From a virus, in the IMG/VR virus record IMGVR_UViG_3300008116_000430, positions 1-38,211 of that record: a stretch of DNA of 38,211 nucleotides; one strand, given 5' to 3'. A program made the translations under genes and the position numbers. The notes below the pieces were generated by a model. The model saw nothing but the letters and a program-made list of their open reading frames with translations, did no database searches and was not told the DNA's origin. Within the stretch, counting starts at the first letter, position 1. Every line of letters begins with the position of its first letter. Positions 30,634-38,211 of the stretch are shown piece after piece.

Positions 30634-30963
30634 TTATCCTCCACCTTGGAATTGGTCTTGGAAATAGTATGGTTGATAATCTTGAAATTCAAAACATAGT
30701 CCATGCTGGAATTGTTTATAGTCACAACAAATAATTGTTACGTATAAACAACAAGCAGTTGCCGGGTCTCTTAATAAAATCACTGTCGTAAAATCCGGTA
30801 TTCCTGTAAGAGTAAAAGGACATTGGTTTCCTGTTATTGCTGACAGAGGAACCGAATCAAACGGTACTGAAAAATTATCATAATCAGAAAAAATCTGAAT
30901 AGTTGCGTTCGGAGATAAAGAAGCTCCGGTTACAGTCATACATGTTAATGCTGAAAATGACAT
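30634..30963 (-). CDS. Small Cys-rich virion-type protein
   Basis: This 109-residue protein is beta-rich (CMTVTGASLSPNATIQIF, NQCPFTLTGIPDFTTVILL). It has a CCLYVTIICC block and an aromatic/Gln end (YQPYYFQDQFQGGG). No family is recognised. It is between the giant adhesin and the fibre paralogues and is preceded by TATTTATAAATA, so it is probably a small virion component, perhaps a fibre cap or connector. Its Cys-rich core resembles the short CC modules in the giant neighbour. Confidence 0.65.
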   Translation of the reverse strand: MSFSALTCMTVTGASLSPNATIQIFSDYDNFSVPFDSVPLSAITGNQCPFTLTGIPDFTTVILLRDPATACCLYVTIICCDYKQFQHGLCFEFQDYQPYYFQDQFQGGG

Positions 30964-30979
30964 TGTGATTTATTTTATT

Positions 30980-30987
30980 TATAAATA
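30980..30987 (-). promoter_or_regulatory. TATTTATA late-type element for the fibre operon
   Basis: The minus strand reads CTATTTATAAATAAAA, with TATTTATA 16 bases before the ATG at 30963. The sequence is palindromic, so it also contains TATAAATA, the T4 late -10 octamer, 12 bases before the ATG on the same strand. Confidence 0.5.
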
Positions 30988-31001
30988 GTTTTAGGTTTGG
31001 T

Positions 31002-34000
31002 TTATGAGGTGAAATTAATGTTTATGAATTCTTGTGGTTGAGCGCTTCCACGAAGTAGTGGTAACTCGAAGGATTGTAATGGAAGTGGATTGTTAATATT
31101 ACTATCTGTATTCCATTGATAAACAACCGAAAGACTAGCAGAGATACTAGTACTATAGATATTATTATTAGATACAAAATAAACTTTTTGACCGCCAGCA
31201 GCATAAGTAGTTGGTAATGCCCTATCAATCTCTAAAGTATTTGTTTCATAGTTATACTGCGTCATAAATCCGACTGTTGTATTACCACCTGAATAGTTGG
31301 CAACTATTAATTTTCCAGTATTAGTATACATCATATCAGCACCTATGGTTCTGTTAAGAGGTAAATCAAATTTATCGGTAACTATGGCCGTTGTTGATGA
31401 TATATCCATTTCAACAATAGTTGTATTACCTGTACATCCAATCAAATATTCAATACCTCCCACAGTCCTTACAGTTAATCCATCAGTCAATGTAACTGGT
31501 ATATTCAAAGTTCTATTCAACACATAATTGAAAGGTGACGCGGTATAAGTATATTCTTTTATTATGTTACCAGACCCCTGATTTGATAACCAAAATTTAT
31601 TTTGAGTACATGCAATATCTTGATTTGGTAAAATACCGGAACTTTGTACATCTAAAGTTGTAATAGTATTTGTTGTTACATCGTATCTTGATATTACAGT
31701 AGATGTTCCAGAAAAACTTACCATCAATGGTTGAGTATAGATACCAATAGATGAAGGTGTCATTGTTACTGTTCGACTTGGTGTAATCGACGGACTCATG
31801 GTTATTGTTGGTGTTCTTGTTGGTGTTGCACTTCTTGTTGGAGTTCTTGTTGGTGTTGCACTTCTTGTTGGAGTTCTTGTTGGTGTTGCACTTCTTGTTG
31901 GAGTTCTTGTTGGTGTCGGAGTTTTTGTTCTTGTTGGTGTTGGTGTCTGTGTAGAAGGGATAAACTGAATATTAATACATTCAGGATTTTGAGCAACGTC
32001 ATTTGGGGCACTACCTCCAAGAGCCGACTGAATTGTGGTATTGTAAGGATTATTTAAATTAATTAAATAATAATTATTATATGTTTGATTATGTGGTAAT
32101 AAATATAATTGGTTATTAACTACCGCGAAATTTATTCCGGAATTAAATAAAGATATAGATGAAACGTCTACCGCCAGTTCAAAAGTCCCATTAACATCAT
32201 ATTGGTGAATTTGCCATATGTTAGTATTAATTGTATTTTTAACCGCAACTATGACTTTATTGGTTGTAGTATAAATCATGTCACCAAAAACCGTAAATGG
32301 TGATATTAAATCTATAATTTTAGTAGATGATAAAATTCCACCTGAAACATTTAATTTTGCAATAACATTCAATGCAGTTCCGGACCCAACAATAAAATTC
32401 TCATCATCGATTGCCGCCATACCATTGTCGATAACAGACGGCAAATTTGTCGGTAATGTATAGTTATTAGTCACCACCGCAGACCAAGGATTTTGGGTAA
32501 TTGAGTATTCCCTTATTCTAGAACCACCTAATGCCGTAAAAAATCCTAGTACCCAAACTTTATTAGACGTTCTCGCTAAAGCGTTGGTTCCTACAGTTCT
32601 ACCAGAAACCGGCAAATACAAAAGACTTTCGTTTCTAATACTCATAATCTGCCAAAGACCATTAGTCGGACCAGAAGGTTCTTTTTTAACCGATAACAAA
32701 TCACAAGAATTTATAGATATGTTAGGACAAAAACCATTTACACATGAACCAACTTGGTTAACAAATGTTATTTGTGATGACCCACTATATCCGCTTAAAT
32801 TTACACACAATTGTACAAATGAATTAGCCGATACCGTTGTAGAACTAACTGTTAAATTACAAGCAGTGTATATAAGAGTACCATTTACCGTATCACTTGT
32901 ATTGTAAAAATTAAAACATTTACATGGTAAATTTGAGGTTATTGTTGGAGTTATACTTATGGTTGGGGTAATCGATGGAGTATTTGTTGCCGTTCTAGTT
33001 GGTGTTCTTGTTGGTGTCGCAGTTCTTGTCGGTGTTTGAGTCGCCGTTCTTGTTATTGTCGGTGTTTGAGTCGCCGTTCTTGTTATTGTTGGTGTTTGAG
33101 TCGCCGTTCTTGTTATTGTTGGTGTTTGAGTCGCCGTTCTTGTTGGTGTTGCCGTTATTGTCGGAGTAATCGTAGATGTTATTGTTGGTGTTGAAGTTTG
33201 AGTGGTAGTCGGCGTCGGAGTCCGTGTTTCTGTTGCACCTGAAGTTGGCGTTATCGTCATAGTCACGGTAGGTGTTGGAGTTTTAGTAGGTGTTGGAGTC
33301 GGTGTTTTTGTAACAGGTATAAACTCAACTGTGATACACTCTGGTGATTGGGATTGGTCCGTCACAGTAACTGGTAAACTTTCAGAAAGTAAGGTTGCCG
33401 AATATGGTGAAGTTAAGTTTACCTGATAAATTTCTCCAGGAGTAGTAGCTCTTACAATATACAAATTATTAGAATTAATCAAAATAGACCATCCACTATT
33501 TGCATCTATTCCTGATGTGAATAATGGAACATCAACCTCAATGTTTCCAAGTATATCATATTGAGTAATAAATATTTTGACAGGGGTAGTTGTTTGGGTC
33601 ATTATTATAATCTTACCAGTTTGAGTAAAAACTAAATCAGTTAATATTCTTCTATTACTTGGTAAATCAAAAAGTTTCGTAAATACCGCGTTATTGGTTA
33701 TGGTATCTGAAATATCAACATTAACCACACTTTGGGACCCTGCAGTAGCACCTGACACACTTAATAAATTAAAATTATCGATTGCAACTAAACCACATGC
33801 ATTACTATTAGGTAATATAGTATTACTTTGTATGTTTATAGTTCTGCCATTATATGTTGCACTAAACGGTGAAAATGTTATATCCCATTCTCTTATACCT
33901 CCACTGGTGAAACCAAGATAAGTACCGTGAACCCAAAGTTTATTTGAAGTATTTGCAATTCCAAGCATTGACCATGGTCTATTTGGTATGGGTAAAAAAG

Positions 34001-37000
34001 TTGTGGTATTAGTTTGAAAATCATATGATTGAATGATGTTACCCGGCCCCCCAGCTAAAAAGGAAATACAACTATCCAAATTAATTGTTGGGCAACTTAC
34101 TGTACAATCACCTAACTCATCTATAGCAGTAATTTGGGTCGTTGCGGTGTATAATGGATTTGTTGAATTACCTGAAACACATAATTGAACATATGAAGTG
34201 GCACTAACCGTTACAGAACTAAATACCCCATCACAATTATAATAAGTAACTGTTCCGGGTTGGTTATTTGATGTGTTGAAGAAATTATAACAAGTACAAG
34301 CAAACAGATTAGAAGTTTCGGTAGGTGTAGGAGTTTGAGTTGCAGTTTGTGTAACAGTTGCCGTTTGTGTTACTGTTGGGGTATTCGTTTGGGTTGCCGT
34401 TTGTGTTATTGTTGGAGTAATTGTTGATGTTCTTGTAACGGTAGGAGTAATCGTTGATGTTCTTGTAACGGTAGGAGTAATTGTGGCGGTTCTTGTAACG
34501 GTAGGAGTAATTGTGGAGGTACTTGTAATAGTAGGAGTTTGGGTGTTTGTTGGGGTTGAGGTTCTAGTTGGAGTTTGGGTTTGGGTTTGCGTTGATGTAG
34601 GCGTATTAGTTTTAGTGGTAGTAGGTGTTGGGGTAGGTGTTGGGGTTTGTGTTGGTGTTCGGGTAACTCCTATGAAATTAACATTTAAACAACTTAACGG
34701 TTGGGCAAACCCAACATTTGTTATTGTCATATTGTTTACTGTTAAAGATGTATAGGGGAAGTTCAAATCTCTTCTAACTACAGCGGGAGACGCCGATGAA
34801 GAGGCAACCGTAAATATTTGTGAATTATACATGAACAAACCAAATCCTTCAACAGAATTACCTATTTGGAATTCTAATTCCTGATTACCAAATAAATCAA
34901 ACTGTGTTAAAAAAGACCCGGTACCCGCAACATTATTATAAGTTAACGCAATAATATTACCTGTGTTTGTATAAGTTAAATCACCCCTTAGGACTCTATT
35001 TGTTGGTAAAGTAAATAACGGAGTTGCAACCCAAGTATTTGATGAAATATTTAAACTCACTATCACATTACCAGCCGTACCTGAAGCCGTTATTAATGTG
35101 GTGTTATTTAAAACCGCTAAACCATTTCTTGTGGATTGATATAGTGTAGAACCCGATATAAATCTATTTAAACTTGATGTAAATGGGGATGTTGTTATAA
35201 AATATTCTTTTATACCATTTCCTAATGTTGCGAAATTACCATATGGTAATGGAATTTGTGTGTTAGTTATTGGGTCATAAGTATAAATAATTCTATTTGT
35301 TCCATTCACTACAAATGGGTTACAAGCTTGTATGGTAGTTGTCGGACATCCATTTGTACAATCACCATTTAAGAATGATACTAAAGCCCCTGATGGGGTA
35401 CCCGAGAAAATATTATTTTTAACACAAACTTGAGCACTATTTCCGTAATTTATTGTAATTTGGTTTTGTAAGCCTGTACAATCAATAAAATCTACAGTCA
35501 AACTTTGTGAAGTTGATATGTTAAAGAATGTGTAGCAATTACAAGTATCAGGAGTACGTGTCAAAGTTGGTGTTACTGTTGTGGTAGGGGTGTTGGTTGA
35601 TGTTTGTGTATTAGTCGGTGTTTGTGTTGAAGTTTGAGTTTGGGTTGGTGTTTGAGTGGATGTCTCAGTTGGTGTTTGAGTGGATGTCTCAGTTGGTGTT
35701 TGGGTTTGCGTTGGTGTTTGGGTTTGCGTTGGCGTTAATGTAGGAGTCGATGTAACTGTAGGTGTTGGTGTTGAGCTTGGACATGGGTAATTTGTCGAGC
35801 AACCACTACAACTTGTTTGAGCACTCAAGTTAACAAATAGGTAATTGTTTTGAGTGAATGTCTCTGCAATGTTTGTCGCACATCCACTAAATCCTACGGA
35901 CTCAATGTAATAAACCGTGCCTTCAGTTATTGAATTTGCGGTTAATCCAGGTATTTCGAAAATCTTAAAGGTTTCAAATGGGAAACAACATCCACTAAAC
36001 GTTCTAATTGCCGGCTTGTATTCAGTTATGGTTGGTGTCGGGGTTGATGTAACAGTTGGGGTTGATGTAACCGTACTTGTTTGAGTTGGTGTAACAGTAA
36101 TTGTTGAAGTTGGTGTTTGAGTTTGGGTTGGAGTCTGTGTTACTGTAGAAGTTATTGTTGGTGTAGGTGTTGAAGTCTGTGTTATAGTTGGGGTTTGTGT
36201 TATTGTTGCAGTTGGGGTAGGGGTCGGGGTTGGAGTTGAGGTTGGTGTTGGTGACACAGGTACTATGTTATTGTCGAAACATCCGTTGGATTGGGATGCA
36301 CCAAAATATGCGGCGTTGATTGTATTTGGAGGTAAAGGAACTGTAGGTGCCGCGGTAAGTGTGTACGGAGGATTTAGGTCTAAAGTATATTGTGTACCAT
36401 TCGCACTCAGAATATAGAAACCACCTCCATATTGATATAACCCATATGGGAATACAATTGTTGGGGATATTAATATATCAACATTGTTATCTACAGGGGG
36501 TGTTGCCGAAGTTATATAGTTATATTGTGTTATGTAAACACCAGTGGGTGCATTTGGGTTTGTTCCCGAAAAATTACTAACAATTAACTTACCTGAATTT
36601 GTTAGAACATAATCACCTGAAACTCTTCTTCCTGGTAATAAAGAGAATTTTGTTGTAACTGTGTAAGGATTAGTCGAAACATCAATCTCTAAAATTGAAG
36701 AAGGGGTCGCTCCATTATTAGCAATTAAAGTAGTGTCATTTATTGCAAATAATCCAGCACTAAATGCCGTTGAACCTGAAATTTCTCTGCTGAATGTCGC
36801 CGAGAACGGACATAATATTATATCATATTCATATAATGAAGTTCCTCTATTTAACCATATTTTGTTATTTGTATGTGCAATATCGAAGGAACCATCAGGA
36901 CCATCAATACCTAAGTACAGTGGAGAGTTAGTGACTGAATTGTATATATAAACTCTACCGACATTGTCTAATAACAACACATCACAGCTAGATAAACATG

Positions 37001-38211
37001 GTGCCTGAGTTTTGGTTGGTGTTAATGTCCTTGTTGGCGTAACAGATTCAGTAATTGTCACAGTCGGTGTTAAAGTATTAGTTGGAGTTTCAGTCGGTGT
37101 TGGTGTTTGAGTTTGTGTAGCCGATTCCGTGATAGTAACAGTTGGTGTCGAGGTCTGAGTAACAGTTGGTGTCGAGGTCTGAGTAACAGTTGGAGTTTGG
37201 GTAATTGTTTGGGTTGGAGTTTCAGTTGGGGTTGGGGTTTCGGTTTGAGTTGGAGTTGGCGTTGGTGTTGGACAATTTCCATCTATACATAGTCCTACAA
37301 GTTCGGCGGTACCTGAACCATAATCAATTATTTCTCTAACACAATAATTTCCAAAATTATTTGGTGCTATTGAAATCAAACTACCCAAACAATCTAAAAA
37401 TACTAAATTTACTCCATCTCTAATGTCTGGCACATTTATAAAATAACAATTACAAGTATATTGAGTAACGGTTACTGTATTTGTTGGGGTTTGAGTTATT
37501 GTTGATGTCACAGTAGGTGTCAATGTTGGTGTTGGAGTTTGAGTGACACATACACATGATGGGTCAGACTCAGCATACCCGAATCCTGATATAACCTGAA
37601 CATCATAGGAACAAGGAATGACCAATATTTCATTGTTATTCAAATTCAAAGTCGTAAGAGACCCTCCACAATTGTAAACATTGAATTGTGTACCTCCTGA
37701 CTGATAAATGTTATAAATTATACTCTGGAAGGTACTACCCAAATTAATTGTTAAAGTAGGGGTAAATGTTAATAAGTAGGCCGAATTTATAGGGTTAAAC
37801 GTAGCAGTTAAAATTGTAAAATATTGGGGCGATAGTGGAGGGCTAACACTGATTAGTTCCAAAACTTGACCAACTAAAGTACCAGGTGAGCCTACATTTG
37901 TAGGTATCAATGCAAAATCATCCCCTACCCTCAAAGGAGGTTTAATAACAAATCCATTATCGAGTAATTGACCTAAACCTCCATATAGTGTCCATGAGGT
38001 ACAACACAATGTTTGAGTAGGTGTTGATGTTATAGTGTTGGTTACACTTGGTGTTTGTGTTGATGTACTAGTCGGTGTTTCAGTAGTTGTCGTAGTTGGC
38101 GTTACGGTATTTGTAGGTGTTTCAGTAGTTGTAGGAGTCGGGGTCGGGGTACCAGTTCTTGTAGGAGTCGGAGTTCTAGTAGGACAAAGTATTGAGTTCT
38201 CACAAGACCCA
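31002..38211 (-). CDS. Giant Thr/Pro-repeat adhesin-like protein, N-terminus beyond window
   Basis: At least about 2,400 residues. The frame stays open to the right edge, so a TTG at 38009 is not the start. PT/TPTQT linkers of 30-120 residues join repeated domains. Four A modules (C-x-C-[YF]...C...C...CP) begin near 37460, 35553, 34305 and 32935. Five B modules of about 240 residues begin near 37000, 35340, 34090, 32725 and 31750, with blade-like strands (ITQYD, GNLIV-type, NRTI.GD). Two CC modules lie near 38009 and 36030. B modules look like beta-propellers. A tail fibre or other long surface adhesin is likely. Codons vary but linkers contain 30-bp repeats. Confidence 0.85.
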   Translation of the reverse strand, partial: GSCENSILCPTRTPTPTRTGTPTPTPTTTETPTNTVTPTTTTTETPTSTSTQTPSVTNTITSTPTQTLCCTSWTLYGGLGQLLDNGFVIKPPLRVGDDFALIPTNVGSPGTLVGQVLELISVSPPLSPQYFTILTATFNPINSAYLLTFTPTLTINLGSTFQSIIYNIYQSGGTQFNVYNCGGSLTTLNLNNNEILVIPCSYDVQVISGFGYAESDPSCVCVTQTPTPTLTPTVTSTITQTPTNTVTVTQYTCNCYFINVPDIRDGVNLVFLDCLGSLISIAPNNFGNYCVREIIDYGSGTAELVGLCIDGNCPTPTPTPTQTETPTPTETPTQTITQTPTVTQTSTPTVTQTSTPTVTITESATQTQTPTPTETPTNTLTPTVTITESVTPTRTLTPTKTQAPCLSSCDVLLLDNVGRVYIYNSVTNSPLYLGIDGPDGSFDIAHTNNKIWLNRGTSLYEYDIILCPFSATFSREISGSTAFSAGLFAINDTTLIANNGATPSSILEIDVSTNPYTVTTKFSLLPGRRVSGDYVLTNSGKLIVSNFSGTNPNAPTGVYITQYNYITSATPPVDNNVDILISPTIVFPYGLYQYGGGFYILSANGTQYTLDLNPPYTLTAAPTVPLPPNTINAAYFGASQSNGCFDNNIVPVSPTPTSTPTPTPTPTATITQTPTITQTSTPTPTITSTVTQTPTQTQTPTSTITVTPTQTSTVTSTPTVTSTPTPTITEYKPAIRTFSGCCFPFETFKIFEIPGLTANSITEGTVYYIESVGFSGCATNIAETFTQNNYLFVNLSAQTSCSGCSTNYPCPSSTPTPTVTSTPTLTPTQTQTPTQTQTPTETSTQTPTETSTQTPTQTQTSTQTPTNTQTSTNTPTTTVTPTLTRTPDTCNCYTFFNISTSQSLTVDFIDCTGLQNQITINYGNSAQVCVKNNIFSGTPSGALVSFLNGDCTNGCPTTTIQACNPFVVNGTNRIIYTYDPITNTQIPLPYGNFATLGNGIKEYFITTSPFTSSLNRFISGSTLYQSTRNGLAVLNNTTLITASGTAGNVIVSLNISSNTWVATPLFTLPTNRVLRGDLTYTNTGNIIALTYNNVAGTGSFLTQFDLFGNQELEFQIGNSVEGFGLFMYNSQIFTVASSSASPAVVRRDLNFPYTSLTVNNMTITNVGFAQPLSCLNVNFIGVTRTPTQTPTPTPTPTTTKTNTPTSTQTQTQTPTRTSTPTNTQTPTITSTSTITPTVTRTATITPTVTRTSTITPTVTRTSTITPTITQTATQTNTPTVTQTATVTQTATQTPTPTETSNLFACTCYNFFNTSNNQPGTVTYYNCDGVFSSVTVSATSYVQLCVSGNSTNPLYTATTQITAIDELGDCTVSCPTINLDSCISFLAGGPGNIIQSYDFQTNTTTFLPIPNRPWSMLGIANTSNKLWVHGTYLGFTSGGIREWDITFSPFSATYNGRTINIQSNTILPNSNACGLVAIDNFNLLSVSGATAGSQSVVNVDISDTITNNAVFTKLFDLPSNRRILTDLVFTQTGKIIIMTQTTTPVKIFITQYDILGNIEVDVPLFTSGIDANSGWSILINSNNLYIVRATTPGEIYQVNLTSPYSATLLSESLPVTVTDQSQSPECITVEFIPVTKTPTPTPTKTPTPTVTMTITPTSGATETRTPTPTTTQTSTPTITSTITPTITATPTRTATQTPTITRTATQTPTITRTATQTPTITRTATQTPTRTATPTRTPTRTATNTPSITPTISITPTITSNLPCKCFNFYNTSDTVNGTLIYTACNLTVSSTTVSANSFVQLCVNLSGYSGSSQITFVNQVGSCVNGFCPNISINSCDLLSVKKEPSGPTNGLWQIMSIRNESLLYLPVSGRTVGTNALARTSNKVWVLGFFTALGGSRIREYSITQNPWSAVVTNNYTLPTNLPSVIDNGMAAIDDENFIVGSGTALNVIAKLNVSGGILSSTKIIDLISPFTVFGDMIYTTTNKVIVAVKNTINTNIWQIHQYDVNGTFELAVDVSSISLFNSGINFAVVNNQLYLLPHNQTYNNYYLINLNNPYNTTIQSALGGSAPNDVAQNPECINIQFIPSTQTPTPTRTKTPTPTRTPTRSATPTRTPTRSATPTRTPTRSATPTRTPTITMSPSITPSRTVTMTPSSIGIYTQPLMVSFSGTSTVISRYDVTTNTITTLDVQSSGILPNQDIACTQNKFWLSNQGSGNIIKEYTYTASPFNYVLNRTLNIPVTLTDGLTVRTVGGIEYLIGCTGNTTIVEMDISSTTAIVTDKFDLPLNRTIGADMMYTNTGKLIVANYSGGNTTVGFMTQYNYETNTLEIDRALPTTYAAGGQKVYFVSNNNIYSTSISASLSVVYQWNTDSNINNPLPLQSFELPLLRGSAQPQEFININFTS
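31821..31910. repeat. Perfect 30-bp tandem repeat, three copies
   Basis: Three identical 30-base units encode the 10-residue unit [10 protein letters not shown] in a linker of the giant protein. The perfect identity points to recent expansion or gene conversion, and such repeats can change length by slippage. Confidence 0.9.
33031..33150. repeat. 30-bp tandem repeat, four copies
   Basis: Four 30-base units encode [10 protein letters not shown]-type decapeptides. The first three are nearly identical and the fourth diverges at its end. It lies in the linker between the third B module and the fourth A module. Confidence 0.85.
34411..34530. repeat. 30-bp tandem repeat, four imperfect copies
   Basis: Four 30-base units encode [10 protein letters not shown]-type decapeptides in a linker of the giant protein, with a few substitutions per unit. 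The same 10-residue period as the other two arrays occurs with a different sequence. Confidence 0.8.

Noticed and set aside
31821-31910. CRISPR-like 30-bp repeats
   Set aside because: The units are directly adjacent without unique spacers and lie in frame inside the Thr/Pro linker of a coding gene.
34483-34755. Plus-strand ORF of Val/Gly repeats
   Set aside because: It is the antisense of the TPT linker DNA, a by-product of the repeat, with no promoter or conserved domain.
1-38211. Alternative genetic code, as in some gut megaphages
   Set aside because: Long genes end normally at TAA or TGA and read through without in-frame stops; no suppressor tRNA was seen.
1-38211. tRNA genes
   Set aside because: No cloverleaf-like GGTTC-AAATCC pattern was noticed in the short intergenic gaps. 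This was by eye; a tRNA finder would settle it.

Overview
The window looks like part of the genome of a large tailed bacteriophage, probably a T4-related myovirus of a Bacteroidota (Flavobacteriia-like) host. Evidence for a phage: short, tightly packed and overlapping genes, T4-type recombination genes 46 and 47, phage lysis enzymes, DUF3310 and DUF932 genes, and many small unknown genes. Evidence for the host: AT-rich DNA, A-rich leaders with almost no Shine-Dalgarno sequences, several TTTG-N19/20-TAnnTTTG promoters (the Bacteroidota primary-sigma type), a Bacteroidota-type sigma-70 factor and an Hc1-type histone-like protein. No tRNA, rRNA, CRISPR array, insertion sequence or attachment site was seen. 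The standard genetic code fits, and no stretch over 300 bases lacks a gene.

Layout. 1-1529 (minus): a compact operon ending in a DNA methyltransferase cut by the window edge. 1571-2986: a coiled-coil protein with a phage-type N-terminal targeting motif. 3102-4179 (plus): a tiny Cys/Gln/Pro protein, a terminator, and a protein resembling S-adenosylmethionine synthetase that has lost catalytic residues. 4176-7322 (minus): an operon with a PcfJ-like protein, thioredoxin and a glutaredoxin-like protein. 7472-10046: a cell-wall cluster with a lytic transglycosylase, a membrane HELVH metallopeptidase and a two-domain cell-wall hydrolase. 10102-13481 (minus): DUF932 protein, a small unknown, a leucine-rich-repeat protein and Dam. 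13568-16438: a small membrane protein, DnaJ, an unknown, small coiled-coil proteins and Hc1. 16514-22630 (minus): acidic head-core-like proteins, a spanin-like overlapping pair, an amidase-fold protein and membrane proteins. 22692-28382 (minus): the sigma operon, then gp46, small genes, gp47 and a zinc-ribbon protein. 28429-38211 (minus): fibre or adhesin genes, ending in a giant Thr/Pro-repeat protein of at least about 2,400 residues that runs off the right edge.

Two patterns tie the window together. First, two promoter classes are visible. Host-type TTTG/TAnnTTTG boxes precede DNA-metabolism and regulatory genes, including the operon of the phage's own sigma factor. A TATTTAT core, usually 13-17 bases before the ATG, precedes virion or lysis-type genes. 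This suggests a cascade in which host RNA polymerase makes the phage sigma factor, which may then help turn on late genes. Second, several otherwise unrelated proteins begin with the same short amphipathic motif (K-[IL]-T-E-x-[ED]-[LF]..., followed by [IL]-x-E). This resembles the T4 capsid-targeting sequence and its gp21 cleavage site, so these proteins may be packaged in the head and injected. All functional statements come from reading the sequence; no database search was run.
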